NCBI RefSeq assembly: GCF_026646375.1 | Contig: NZ_JAIPPU010000017.1 | Span: 1-64,000, forward strand | DNA length: 64,000 nt | Direction of reading: 5' to 3' | DNA from: Acetobacterium wieringae | GTDB taxonomy: Bacteria > Bacillota > Clostridia > Eubacteriales > Eubacteriaceae | Part shown: piece by piece, positions 53,234 through 64,000 of the stretch | Layout: every line of letters begins with the position of its first letter | Numbering within the stretch: position 1 is the first letter of the stretch | Made by a program: the position numbers and the translations under genes | The notes under the pieces: model-generated | Told to the model about the DNA's origin: nothing | The model's input: the letters and a program-made list of their open reading frames with translations, nothing else | The model's database searches: none

Positions 53234-54589
53234 ATGGACACTTCCTTTAAAAAAATATGGGATGCCGCACTGGAAATTATCAAACCGGATATTAGTCCAA
53301 CCAGTTTTAACACCTGGTTCTTAAAAATAAAGCCCATAAACTATGTTAATAACACCTATTATTTTTTATCGGAAAATGAATTCGAAAAAGGAATTCTGGA
53401 AAGCCGGCATATTCCGTTAATAACCAATGCCCTGGCTGAAGTTACCGGAAAAACCGGTCAGGTTAAGATCGTTTTAAAAGAAGAAGATGCGATGATCCCG
53501 CAAAATGATGCTTCACACCAGATATCCATCACCGCTGTCGACGAAAAAATATCCAATTACCAGAATAACTCTATGAATCCGAAATATACCTTCGACAGTT
53601 TTGTCATCGGCGAAAACAACCGTTTTGCTCATGCCGCCTGCGTCGCTGTTTCCGAAGCACCTTCAGAACGTTATAATCCACTCTTTATTTATGGTGGTGT
53701 TGGTTTGGGAAAAACCCACCTGATGCAAGCAATTGGACATTATATTTTATCTTATGCCCCCCATAAAAAGGTTGTTTATGTATCCTGTGAGAAATTTACC
53801 AACGACTTTATCGATGCGATTCAGAATAAGACCAATATTTCTTTTCGCAACAAATACCGTAGTGCCGATATTTTGTTAATTGATGATATCCAATTTTTAG
53901 CCAAAAAAGAAGGAACCCAGGAAGAATTCTTTCATACCTTCAATACCCTGCATCAGGAAAATAAACAGATTGTCATCAGCAGTGACCGACCACCAAAAGA
54001 AATACCAACCCTTGAAGAACGGCTCCGTTCCCGTTTCGAAAGCGGTCTGATCACCGATATTTATGCCCCCAATTTTGAAACCCGAATTGCGATCATCCGA
54101 AAAAAAGCCGAATCATTCAATGACGAGATCCCCAATGAGGTTTTAAGTTTTATTGCCGACAGCATCCATTCCAATATCCGGGAACTTGAAGGCGCTTTAA
54201 CAACCGTCTTTGCCTATTCCAAACTTCATAAGGTACCGATTAATTTAGAATCAGCCAAAAATGCCCTCAAAGATATCTTTAGAAAAAAAGAAGATATTGT
54301 TATCACTGGCGAGTACATTAAAGAGGTCACCGCCAAATACTTTAATATTACGGTTGAAGACATGAATTCAAAAAAAAGAACCCGCTCGATTGCATTACCC
54401 CGGCAGGTTGCCATGTACATTACCCGGGAAATTACCGATCTTTCACTCCCGCGAATTGGCGAGGAATTCGGCGGCCGGGATCATTCCACGGTGATTCATG
54501 CCTGTCAAAAAATCGCTGAAGAAATGGATACCAACACGGATTTTAAAAACCTGATTCTGCGAATTGAACGGGAAATAAATGGTAATTAA
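53234..54589 (+). CDS. dnaA: Chromosomal replication initiator DnaA
   Basis: 451 aa. Start by GGAGG before ATG 53234. Domain I KKIWDAALEIIKPDISPTSF, domain III NPLFIYGGVGLGKTHLMQAI (Walker A), ILLIDDIQFLA (Walker B), domain IV with GEEFGGRDHSTVIHA. AAA+ initiator that unwinds the origin. Confidence 0.98.
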   Translation: MDTSFKKIWDAALEIIKPDISPTSFNTWFLKIKPINYVNNTYYFLSENEFEKGILESRHIPLITNALAEVTGKTGQVKIVLKEEDAMIPQNDASHQISITAVDEKISNYQNNSMNPKYTFDSFVIGENNRFAHAACVAVSEAPSERYNPLFIYGGVGLGKTHLMQAIGHYILSYAPHKKVVYVSCEKFTNDFIDAIQNKTNISFRNKYRSADILLIDDIQFLAKKEGTQEEFFHTFNTLHQENKQIVISSDRPPKEIPTLEERLRSRFESGLITDIYAPNFETRIAIIRKKAESFNDEIPNEVLSFIADSIHSNIRELEGALTTVFAYSKLHKVPINLESAKNALKDIFRKKEDIVITGEYIKEVTAKYFNITVEDMNSKKRTRSIALPRQVAMYITREITDLSLPRIGEEFGGRDHSTVIHACQKIAEEMDTNTDFKNLILRIEREINGN

Positions 54590-54783
54590 CAACCCACAGG
54601 CTCTGTCGGATCAATAACGAGGTTATCCACAAGTTATCCCCTGTTATTTTCGTTGATTTTTTGTATGGTCAACCGATTTGCCGAGTTATTAACAAAATCC
54701 ACACCCCCTACTACTAATACTATTATTTTATTTAATATTATTAATATATAAAAGGGTTTTAAAAAAAATAGGAGGGATTATTT
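54590..54783. other. oriC: Second oriC part (dnaA-dnaN): DnaA boxes and AT-rich unwinding element
   Basis: TTATCCACA at 54623-54631 and TTATCCCCT at 54634-54642 lie within GC-richer DNA. From 54709 follows TACTACTAATACTATTAT and 40 nearly pure A/T bases, the DnaA-trio-type and unwinding elements found here in Bacillus. It ends at the GGAGGG of dnaN. Confidence 0.8.
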
Positions 54784-55896
54784 ATGAAATTCAATTGTTC
54801 AAAAGAAAATTTAATAGCTGCGATATCCATTGCTCAAAAGGCAGTTTCATCAAAAACAACCATGAAAATATTGGAGGGAATTCTTTTTAGTGCCTCTGAT
54901 AATAAATTATTATTAAGAAGCACCGATATGGAAATTGGTGTTGAAGTCACTATTCCGGCTGAAGTGGAAAAAAGCGGCGAAATTGTTTTGACCGCCAACA
55001 TCATTAGTGAATTGATTCGTAAAATGTCCGGTTCTGATATTTTTTTTGAAAGTGATGAGCACCATCAGATAAAAATAGAGTGCCTCTTATCAAACTTTAC
55101 CCTTAAAGGATTGTCAAATGAAGAATTCCCGGAATTTCCCGAAGTGATCGATGACCATATTTTTACCATTGATGCAGGTGTTTTAAAAGAGCTGATCAAA
55201 GGTACATTGTTTTCGGTGGCCACCAATGAAAATATTCCAGTTTTAACCGGTGTGAAAATAGAACTGCATGACGATGACATCCATTTGATTGCTCTTGATG
55301 GCTATCGTTTGGCACTCAGAGCCGGTAAAATAAAAAATCCGGTGGCAGAAGACCTTAGTGTCATTATACCGTCTAAATCGCTTTCTGAAATCAATAAGGT
55401 TCTGGTCAATTATAGTGGCGATGTCATTGTTAAATTTTCAAAAAATCAGATATTTTTTGAAATGGACAATACTCAGTTTACCTCCCGACTGCTAGAAGGG
55501 GACTTTATTAATTACAAGCAAATTATTCCTGGCGAAAAAACGACCCAGGTTAAAGTCAATCGCCGGTTATTATTGGAAAGCAGTGAACGGGCAGCGCTAC
55601 TCGCTCGGGAAGGTAAAAACAATTTAATCAAAATGGATTTTAATCAGGATCAGCTGATTTTAACCTCTAATGCAGAAATCGGTGATGTGTTTGAAGTGAT
55701 TCCCATCGAAAATCGGGGAGAATCTTTAAAAATTGCATTTAACTCAAAATTTCTCATCGAAGCGTTACGGGTAATTGAAGGTGAAGAACTGATGATTGAT
55801 ATGACCACTTCGGTTGGTCCGGGGGTTTTATTGCCGATGACAGGGAATGACTTTATTTATTTGATTCTTCCGGTTCGGATTGCAGAAGAGAATTAA
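54784..55896 (+). CDS. dnaN: DNA polymerase III beta sliding clamp
   Basis: 370 aa. Three-domain clamp; MKFNCSKENLIAAISIAQKA, LIALDGYRLALRAG, the final VLPMTGN-like YLILPVRI. Ring-shaped processivity factor. AGGAGGG before ATG. Confidence 0.98.
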   Translation: MKFNCSKENLIAAISIAQKAVSSKTTMKILEGILFSASDNKLLLRSTDMEIGVEVTIPAEVEKSGEIVLTANIISELIRKMSGSDIFFESDEHHQIKIECLLSNFTLKGLSNEEFPEFPEVIDDHIFTIDAGVLKELIKGTLFSVATNENIPVLTGVKIELHDDDIHLIALDGYRLALRAGKIKNPVAEDLSVIIPSKSLSEINKVLVNYSGDVIVKFSKNQIFFEMDNTQFTSRLLEGDFINYKQIIPGEKTTQVKVNRRLLLESSERAALLAREGKNNLIKMDFNQDQLILTSNAEIGDVFEVIPIENRGESLKIAFNSKFLIEALRVIEGEELMIDMTTSVGPGVLLPMTGNDFIYLILPVRIAEEN

Positions 55897-55977
55897 ATAA
55901 TCAATGCGATAAAAATAAATAGTAGTATTAAAAGTAGTTTAAAAAATCAGAATTATGTAAATGATTCATTGAATTTT

Positions 55978-56006
55978 TAGACTATTTTTTATTTTTATGT
56001 TATAAT
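55978..56006 (+). promoter_or_regulatory. Promoter for yaaA-recF-gyrBA
   Basis: TAGACT (55978-55983), 17-base spacer, TATAAT (56001-56006) in the 221-base gap after dnaN. The -35 is weak. Confidence 0.6.
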
Positions 56007-56117
56007 AGCTTGGTTCATAGATAAACATATAAAAATTTAATCAATTTTGGTATAAATAAAGGGGATTCGTGTAATGCTCTTTCATTTTTGTCAAAAATGT
56101 AATGGGCGGGGAAATAT

Positions 56118-56338
56118 ATGCAAATAATTGAAATTAACACGGAGTTCATAAAAATTGATCAACTGATCAAATATGCTGGCATTGTCGGTAATGGCAGTGA
56201 TGTCAAATTGATGATTTTAGACGGCCTGATTTGGGTGAACGGGGAATTGTGTACCCAGCGAAATAAAAAGATCCGAGATGGTGACCTGGTCGAAATAAAA
56301 GATTATGATACCCTGCAGGTAAAAGGGATCGGAAAACC

Positions 56339-56357
<19 letters not shown>
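56118..56357 (+). CDS. yaaA: S4-domain RNA-binding protein YaaA (RlbA)
   Basis: 79 aa, S4 fold: IKIDQLIKYAGIVGNGSDVK, LIWVNGELCTQRNKKIRDGD. Its last codons overlap recF by 19 bases. Role in 50S ribosome maturation suggested for the family. Confidence 0.92.
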
Positions 56358-59393
<3,036 letters not shown>

Positions 59394-59413
59394 TCAAGAA
59401 GGAGTACTGTTAA

Positions 59414-61915
59414 ATGCAAGAAATAATTGAATTTGATCGGGTAAAATCGATTAATATTGAAGAAGAAATGAAAACTTCCTATATTGACTACGCCATGAGT
59501 GTCATCATAGGTCGAGCCTTACCGGATGTTCGCGATGGCTTAAAACCAGTACATCGCCGGATTATTTTTGCCATGAGTGAGCTTGGCCTGACACCGGACA
59601 AACCCTTTCGAAAATCAGCCCGTATTGTCGGGGATGTTTTAGGTAAGTATCACCCCCATGGGGATTCATCGGTTTATGATGCGATGGTGCGGATGGCCCA
59701 GGATTGGTCGACTCGCTATTTGCTGGTCAATGGTCAGGGAAACTTTGGTTCAGTTGATGGTGACAGCCCGGCAGCAATGCGTTATACTGAAGCCAAAATG
59801 GGCAAAATTACGGTGGAAATGCTGCGGGATATCAACAAAGAAACGGTGGATTTTGGTCCTAACTTTGATGAATCAGAAAAAGAACCGATGGTTTTACCCT
59901 CAAAGTTTCCTAATCTACTGGTTAATGGTTCCTCCGGGATTGCCGTCGGGATGGCCACCAATATTCCACCCCATAATCTGGGTGAAATCATCGATGGTAC
60001 CGTGGCCTTTATTGATGACCCGGATATTAGTATTGACGAGCTGATGAAATATGTCAAAGGGCCCGATTTTCCCACTGCCGGAATTGTCCTTGGAAAATCT
60101 GGGATTAAAAGCGCTTATCGTACCGGTCGCGGCCGAATCAAAGTACGTGGCAAGGTCGACGTTGTTACCACTAAAAAAGGTAAGAAACAGATTATCATTA
60201 CCGAAATTCCTTATATGGTCAATAAATCCAAGCTGGTAGAAAAAATTGCCGAGTTGGTTAAAGAGAAAAAAATCGAAGGGATTTCCGATTTAAGAGATGA
60301 GTCTGATCTTAAAAAAGGGATGTCAATCATCATTGATTTAAAACGGGACGCCAACGAAACGATCATTTTAAATCAATTATACAAACATACCCAACTCCAG
60401 GAAACCTTTGGCGTGATTATGCTGGCGTTGGTCAATAATGAGCCGAAGGTGCTGAATCTAAAAGAGATCCTCTTTCACTATGTCGAACATCAGAAAGAAA
60501 TTATTACCAGACGAACGATCTTTGAACTCAAAAAAGCCGAAGCCCGGGCTCATATTCTGGAAGGTTTAAAAATTGCGTTGGATCATATTGATGAGGTGAT
60601 TAAATTAATCCGGGCTGCCGCCGATGGTAAAGCTGCCAAAGAGCAATTGATTGAGCGGTTTAAGCTTTCGGAAATTCAGGCTCAGGCGATTCTGGACATG
60701 CGTCTCCAGCGTTTAACTGGTCTGGAACGAGAAAAAATTGAAGAAGAATATAAAGAAATTATGCTAACCATTGCCAAATTAAAAGCCATTTTGGCGGATG
60801 GTCAATTGGTTCTTAATATCATCAAAGAAGAACTGATCGAAATCAAAGAAAAATATGGCGACAAACGACGGACATCCTTTGATATTGACGTCGAAGATTT
60901 TGAAATTGAAGATTTAATCAAAGAAGAAGAAGTAGTTATCACCATGACCCATATCGGTTACGTGAAGCGCATTACGGCCGATAATTACCGGTCACAAAAA
61001 CGGGGTGGTAAAGGGATCACGGCGCTGAGTACCCGGGAAAATGATTTTGTCGAACATCTCTTTACGACCACCACCCATCATTATCTAATGTTCTTTACCA
61101 ATCTGGGTAAGGTCTATCGTTTAAAAGCTTTTGAAATTCCTGAAGGTGGTAGAACCGCCCGAGGCACTGCCATTGTCAACCTGCTGCCATTAGAAGAAGG
61201 CGAGCAGATTGCGACGATGATTCCGGTGAAAGAGTTTACCGCTGATAAATATCTGATAATGGCTACCAAACAAGGGATCATAAAGAAAACCGATCTGACT
61301 GAATATGACACCTCCCGTAAAAATGGGATCATTGCCATTAACCTGCGCGAAGGAGATGAGCTGATTAATGTTCGTCTGGTAGAGCAGGATGAAGAAATTG
61401 TCATGGGAACGCAATGTGGTTATGCCATTCGCTTTAATTCCGAAGAAGTGCGACCAATCAGTCGAACCTCCATTGGGGTTCGAGGGATTGAACTCCGGGA
61501 AGACGATGTGGTGGTTGGTATGGATATTGTAAAAGAAGAACTCTTTGTTCTTTGTGTCAGTGAAAACGGCTATGGCAAGCTGAGTGCATCAGATTTGTAT
61601 CGTCCTCAGAAACGGGGCGGCAAAGGTGTTCAAACCTACAAGGTCACCAAAAAAACCGGGGAACTGGTGGGCTTCTGCGTGATCAGTCGGGATGGCGAGA
61701 TTATGATGATTAATAATCAGGGCGTCGTGATTAAGCTGGAAGGTAATGACATCAGTGCCGTTGGCAGAAATACTCAGGGGGTTCGTCTGATGAAATTAAA
61801 TCCAGATGAATCCATTGCGACGATTTCAAAAGTCTACAAGGAAGATCCGGTTGATGATTTTGAAGAAGATGGTGAAAACCAGATGACACTTGTCGATTCA
61901 ACTGAAAAAGAATAA
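59414..61915 (+). CDS. gyrA: DNA gyrase subunit A
   Basis: 833 aa. QRDR region [19 protein letters not shown], active Tyr in [10 protein letters not shown]. The C-terminal domain has GyrA-box-like QKRGGKGI, which separates it from ParC, and a second QKRGGKGV. The acidic tail ([10 protein letters not shown]) is usual. Twenty bases after gyrB. Confidence 0.98.
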   Translation: MQEIIEFDRVKSINIEEEMKTSYIDYAMSVIIGRALPDVRDGLKPVHRRIIFAMSELGLTPDKPFRKSARIVGDVLGKYHPHGDSSVYDAMVRMAQDWSTRYLLVNGQGNFGSVDGDSPAAMRYTEAKMGKITVEMLRDINKETVDFGPNFDESEKEPMVLPSKFPNLLVNGSSGIAVGMATNIPPHNLGEIIDGTVAFIDDPDISIDELMKYVKGPDFPTAGIVLGKSGIKSAYRTGRGRIKVRGKVDVVTTKKGKKQIIITEIPYMVNKSKLVEKIAELVKEKKIEGISDLRDESDLKKGMSIIIDLKRDANETIILNQLYKHTQLQETFGVIMLALVNNEPKVLNLKEILFHYVEHQKEIITRRTIFELKKAEARAHILEGLKIALDHIDEVIKLIRAAADGKAAKEQLIERFKLSEIQAQAILDMRLQRLTGLEREKIEEEYKEIMLTIAKLKAILADGQLVLNIIKEELIEIKEKYGDKRRTSFDIDVEDFEIEDLIKEEEVVITMTHIGYVKRITADNYRSQKRGGKGITALSTRENDFVEHLFTTTTHHYLMFFTNLGKVYRLKAFEIPEGGRTARGTAIVNLLPLEEGEQIATMIPVKEFTADKYLIMATKQGIIKKTDLTEYDTSRKNGIIAINLREGDELINVRLVEQDEEIVMGTQCGYAIRFNSEEVRPISRTSIGVRGIELREDDVVVGMDIVKEELFVLCVSENGYGKLSASDLYRPQKRGGKGVQTYKVTKKTGELVGFCVISRDGEIMMINNQGVVIKLEGNDISAVGRNTQGVRLMKLNPDESIATISKVYKEDPVDDFEEDGENQMTLVDSTEKE

Positions 61916-61923
61916 ATCACTCA

Positions 61924-61968
61924 ACACCCTGTTTTCCTATTAATTTAAGTAAACAGGGTGTCTTTTTT
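61924..61968 (+). terminator. Strong intrinsic terminator after gyrA
   Basis: ACACCCTGTTT / AAACAGGGTGT, followed by CTTTTTTT. Confidence 0.92.
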
Positions 61969-62027
61969 TAAAAGAATCTGAGGTTAAAAAGTTGCAAACG
62001 TTGTCCGGTGTTAATGGATCTAAAAAA

Positions 62028-62056
62028 GTGACAAAACGGTTTTGGCATGATAAAAT
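62028..62056 (+). promoter_or_regulatory. Promoter of the PTS-rpe cluster
   Basis: GTGACA (62028-62033), 17-base spacer, TAAAAT (62051-62056). Confidence 0.7.
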
Positions 62057-62081
62057 AGATCAAAAAAAGGAGAAAACAACG

Positions 62082-62135
62082 GTGAAAACCATTTTGAATA
62101 AAGAAAAAAAAACCGTGCCAGTTGAAAAAGAATAA
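62082..62135 (+). CDS. 17-codon leader ORF coupled to PTS IIA gene
   Basis: A GTG start with AAAGGAG in ideal position opens a 17-aa reading (MKTILNKEKKTVPVEKE) whose TAA overlaps the ATG of the PTS IIA gene by one base (TAATG). The IIA start itself has no good ribosome site, so translation may depend on this short ORF. It could also be the remnant of a longer N-terminus. Peptide function unknown. Confidence 0.5.
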   Translation: MKTILNKEKKTVPVEKE

Positions 62136-62587
62136 TGGGCTCATTAATCCAAGTCGATCGCATTCAGGTTAATTGTCTGGTTAAGGATCAATTTGATGCC
62201 ATTGCTTTAGCAGCCAAACCACTCCTGGAAAAGGACTGTATTACGGAGGAATTCATCGATGCCGCAATCGAAAGAGAACGGATTTTTCCAACGGGATTAC
62301 CAACAAAAATCGGCGTCGCATTACCTCATACTGAAGCAAAATATGTTTTAAAAGAAGGCATTTCGATTTTGACACTTAAAAACACGATTGTTTTTGCAGG
62401 TATGGGTAATCCGAAAGAAAGCATCCCGGTTCAGATTGTTTTTTTATTGGCCATCAGTAATCCTGAAAAACAACTGCGGATTCTACAGACAATTATTACG
62501 ATCATTCAAAATGAAAAAATGCTTAAAAAAATCAGGGATGCAAAAGAACCACTTGATATCTACAATTTAGTAAAAACATTTTTATAA
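62135..62587 (+). CDS. PTS EIIA component, galactitol/fructose-type
   Basis: 150 aa EIIA of the PTS_IIA_2 fold; the phosphoryl histidine is in GVALPHTEAKYV near residue 68, with an upstream IFPTGLPTKI. It should pass phosphate from HPr to an EIIB. It groups with rpe and a GatB-like EIIB, but no EIIC permease is in the window. Start by overlap with the leader ORF. Confidence 0.85.
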   Translation: MGSLIQVDRIQVNCLVKDQFDAIALAAKPLLEKDCITEEFIDAAIERERIFPTGLPTKIGVALPHTEAKYVLKEGISILTLKNTIVFAGMGNPKESIPVQIVFLLAISNPEKQLRILQTIITIIQNEKMLKKIRDAKEPLDIYNLVKTFL

Positions 62588-62644
62588 AAGATGTTGTGTG
62601 AAGATTAATTGTGAAAAATAACCAAACAGAGAAAGAGAAATTAA

Positions 62645-63295
62645 ATGAATATAAAAATAGCACCATCGATGCTCAGTGCAGATTTTACCAATCTGGAACG
62701 GGATCTTAAAGAAGTTGAGAAGAGTGGCGCAGACTATCTTCATGTAGATATTATGGATGGTCATTTTGTCCCTAATATTACTATCGGCCCGGATCAGGTG
62801 GCGCAGCTGCGAAAGACGGTAGACATTCCTTTTGATGTCCATTTGATGATTAGCGAACCACTTAAGTATATTGACCGTTTTGCTGATGCTGGAGCAGATA
62901 TCATTACCGTTCACGTGGAATCCGATGGTGATATTCAAGCGTGTATTGATGCCATTATTCGTAAGGGTGTCAAACCGGGATTGGTAGTGTCGCCCGATAC
63001 CGAGATAAGTGTGATCAAACCATATCTGGATCAACTCGGGATGGTTCTGATTATGTGTGTTCATCCAGGTTTTGGTGGACAAAGCTATATCCCTGAAAGT
63101 ACCGAAAAAATAAAAGCCTGTCGTAAAATGATTGGTGAACGGGATATAAAACTTCAGGTTGACGGCGGGATTAACTTTGATACCTTAAAAGAGGTGGTAA
63201 CAGCGGGAGCTGATGTCATTGTTTCCGGATCGTGTTTATTTAAAGGCGATATGAAAGAGAATATGGAACAATTTAGAAAAATTATTCAAGGATAA
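62645..63295 (+). CDS. rpe: Ribulose-phosphate 3-epimerase
   Basis: 216 aa TIM barrel. IAPSMLSADFTNLERDL, DIMDGHFVPNITIGP (metal His/Asp), HPGFGGQSYIPES, VDGGINFDTLKEVV. Interconverts ribulose-5-P and xylulose-5-P. Between two PTS subunit genes, which suggests the sugar enters through pentose phosphate chemistry. Confidence 0.95.
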   Translation: MNIKIAPSMLSADFTNLERDLKEVEKSGADYLHVDIMDGHFVPNITIGPDQVAQLRKTVDIPFDVHLMISEPLKYIDRFADAGADIITVHVESDGDIQACIDAIIRKGVKPGLVVSPDTEISVIKPYLDQLGMVLIMCVHPGFGGQSYIPESTEKIKACRKMIGERDIKLQVDGGINFDTLKEVVTAGADVIVSGSCLFKGDMKENMEQFRKIIQG

Positions 63296-63322
63296 ATTCT
63301 AAAATTGAAAGAGGGAAGTAAA

Positions 63323-63607
63323 ATGAAACTTGTTTTAGTGGCGTGTGGAACGGCCCTGGCAACATCAACCGTGGTTGCCAAAAAAATTGAACAAATCGCT
63401 CAGGAAAATGGCATCGAATGTCAAACCGTTCAAGCCAAAGCGGTTGATGCCTTTACAAAGTATCAGGAATTGCATCCGGATGCGATTGTCTGTACCTGTC
63501 AATTGGAAGGGGATATCGATATTCCAGTGATTAATGGCCGGGCTTTTTTAACGGGAATTAATTTACAGAGTACTATTGATCAATTGATTGAGATATTAAA
63601 AAAATAG
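63323..63607 (+). CDS. PTS EIIB component, galactitol-type (GatB-like)
   Basis: 94 aa from ATG 63323 (AGAGGGA upstream; a TTG earlier is less likely). Phosphoryl Cys in VLVACGTALATSTVVA near residue 8. Domain is the lactose/galactitol EIIB fold. Works with the EIIA two genes upstream; the permease EIIC is presumably elsewhere. Confidence 0.85.
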   Translation: MKLVLVACGTALATSTVVAKKIEQIAQENGIECQTVQAKAVDAFTKYQELHPDAIVCTCQLEGDIDIPVINGRAFLTGINLQSTIDQLIEILKK

Positions 63608-63609
63608 AA

Positions 63610-63750
63610 TTGACAATTGATAATAATTTAACGTATAATATTTTTGGTTGGATCTAAAAACGAAGAGGATAACATTTTTATTGATCTGAACATCAATAGA
63701 AAAAGCCATGAAGGTTACGTGTGATTAACTTTCATGGCTTTTTTTTATTG
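63610..63750 (+). ncRNA. Candidate small RNA or leader 1 with terminator
   Basis: Strong promoter TTGACA (63610-63615), 18-base spacer, TATAAT (63634-63639). About 60 bases later a hairpin ATTGAT/ATCAAT (63679-63696), then terminator GCCATGAAGGTTA / TAACTTTCATGGC (63700-63744) and an eight-T run. No good ORF is within, so a roughly 105-nt terminated RNA is expected. It may be a free sRNA or the first leader of the next gene. Confidence 0.5.
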
Positions 63751-63775
63751 GTTTTGGACAAATAAAGAATTGTCC

Positions 63776-63892
63776 TTGACAGATACAAGAGATTATGAGA
63801 AAATACGGCTAAATTAAATACACGTATATACAAGGAAGTCATGAAGACTTAATTTGATCAGAAGATCAGTTTATTTCTTTATGGCTTTTTTT
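63776..63892 (+). promoter_or_regulatory. Attenuator-like leader 2 before methyltransferase gene
   Basis: Promoter TTGACA (63776-63781), 17 bases, GAAAAT (63799-63804). The leader has ATACG / CGTAT (63803-63827), a small hairpin AAGTC-ATGAA-GACTT (63836-63850) and an alternative terminator in which GTCATGAAG (63838-63846) pairs with CTTTATGGC (63877-63885), including two G-U pairs, before seven T. The two folds are mutually exclusive, the layout of a riboswitch or attenuator. Class unknown. Confidence 0.5.
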
Positions 63893-63920
63893 AGTTGTAA
63901 CAGGAAAAAAGGGGAAAATG

Positions 63921-64000
63921 ATGGAAAAAATTCTTGAAAAAGTGGAAAATTATTGGGATAAACGCTCGGAAGGGTATTCAGAGGTCAATGTGGCGGAGCT
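63921..64000 (+). CDS. Class I SAM-dependent methyltransferase, N-terminus only
   Basis: Runs off the right edge. The visible MEKILEKVENYWDKRSEGYS and EVNVAEL match the beginning of methyltransf_11/31 proteins (YWDxRAxGYS), which in acetogens and relatives often stand near metal-chelate ABC transporters. AAAAGGGG lies about six bases before the second ATG; the ATG 63918 is the alternative. Substrate unknown. Confidence 0.75.
   Translation, partial: MEKILEKVENYWDKRSEGYSEVNVAE

Noticed and set aside
62582-63082. 166-codon minus-strand ORF opposite rpe
   Set aside because: Antisense to a highly conserved gene, no ribosome site, and no protein-like motif.

Overview
The window reads as chromosome from an anaerobic, low-to-moderate GC Clostridium-class bacterium, most likely a homoacetogen of the Eubacteriaceae (Acetobacterium-like). 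Evidence: a three-protein corrinoid methyl-transfer operon of the O-demethylase type (URO-D-fold methyltransferase, cobalamin protein, pterin methyltransferase), rubredoxin and a 2[4Fe-4S] ferredoxin, sporulation-derived genes (spoIIM, jag, ricT) and a Firmicute-style oriC. The genus is inference; no database was searched.

Layout. (1) 1-18 kb is accessory and decayed. It holds scattered small enzymes and regulators (alpha/beta hydrolase, UDG-like protein, MarR-GNAT fusion, nitroreductase/TetR pair, LUD protein, GFA protein), many truncated genes, and about ten copies of a short REP-like element (core TGACAAGGGGACGTTTC) with relics of the REP-associated HUH transposase (RAYT). Several REP copies carry duplicated ends of genes found elsewhere in the window. 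The corrinoid operon with its Crp/Fnr-type regulator lies at 10.1-13.8 kb. At 15.1-17.15 kb lies an AT-rich island: a protein with a HEPN-type RNxxxH motif, a tRNA-like gene with a 16-nt insertion in its anticodon loop, and a protein I do not recognise. (2) 18-33 kb is housekeeping on the minus strand: rlmD, a YhgE/Pip exporter, thioredoxins, rubredoxin, ferredoxin, ricT-holB-DUF2007, an Orn/Lys/Arg decarboxylase fused to thymidylate kinase, metG behind a T-box, rsmI. (3) 33-52.8 kb is the conserved left side of the origin, almost all on the minus strand: dnaB, rplI, gdpP, yybS-like, rpsR-ssb-rpsF, spoIIM, mscS, cvpA, parB-parA with two parS sites, rsmG, mnmG, mnmE, jag, yidC, yidD, rnpA, rpmH. 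(4) 52.8-54.8 kb is oriC, with DnaA boxes on both sides of dnaA. (5) 53.2-62 kb on the plus strand is dnaA-dnaN-yaaA-recF-gyrB-gyrA. (6) 62-64 kb holds a PTS IIA / rpe / PTS IIB cluster, then two tandem promoter-plus-terminator leader units before a methyltransferase gene cut by the right edge.

Genes point away from the origin on both sides, as expected for co-directional replication and transcription. The change from REP-riddled to REP-free DNA at about 17.8 kb marks the accessory/core boundary. Genes missing from a long-ORF list that I read directly are rubredoxin, ferredoxin, rpmH, a 50-aa ORF inside the corrinoid operon, and a 17-codon ORF coupled to PTS IIA.

The best candidates for something undescribed are the HEPN / tRNA-like / unknown-protein island, the tandem attenuator-like leaders at 63.6-63.9 kb, the 50-aa ORF in the corrinoid operon, and the decarboxylase-Tmk fusion with an internal ribosome binding site.
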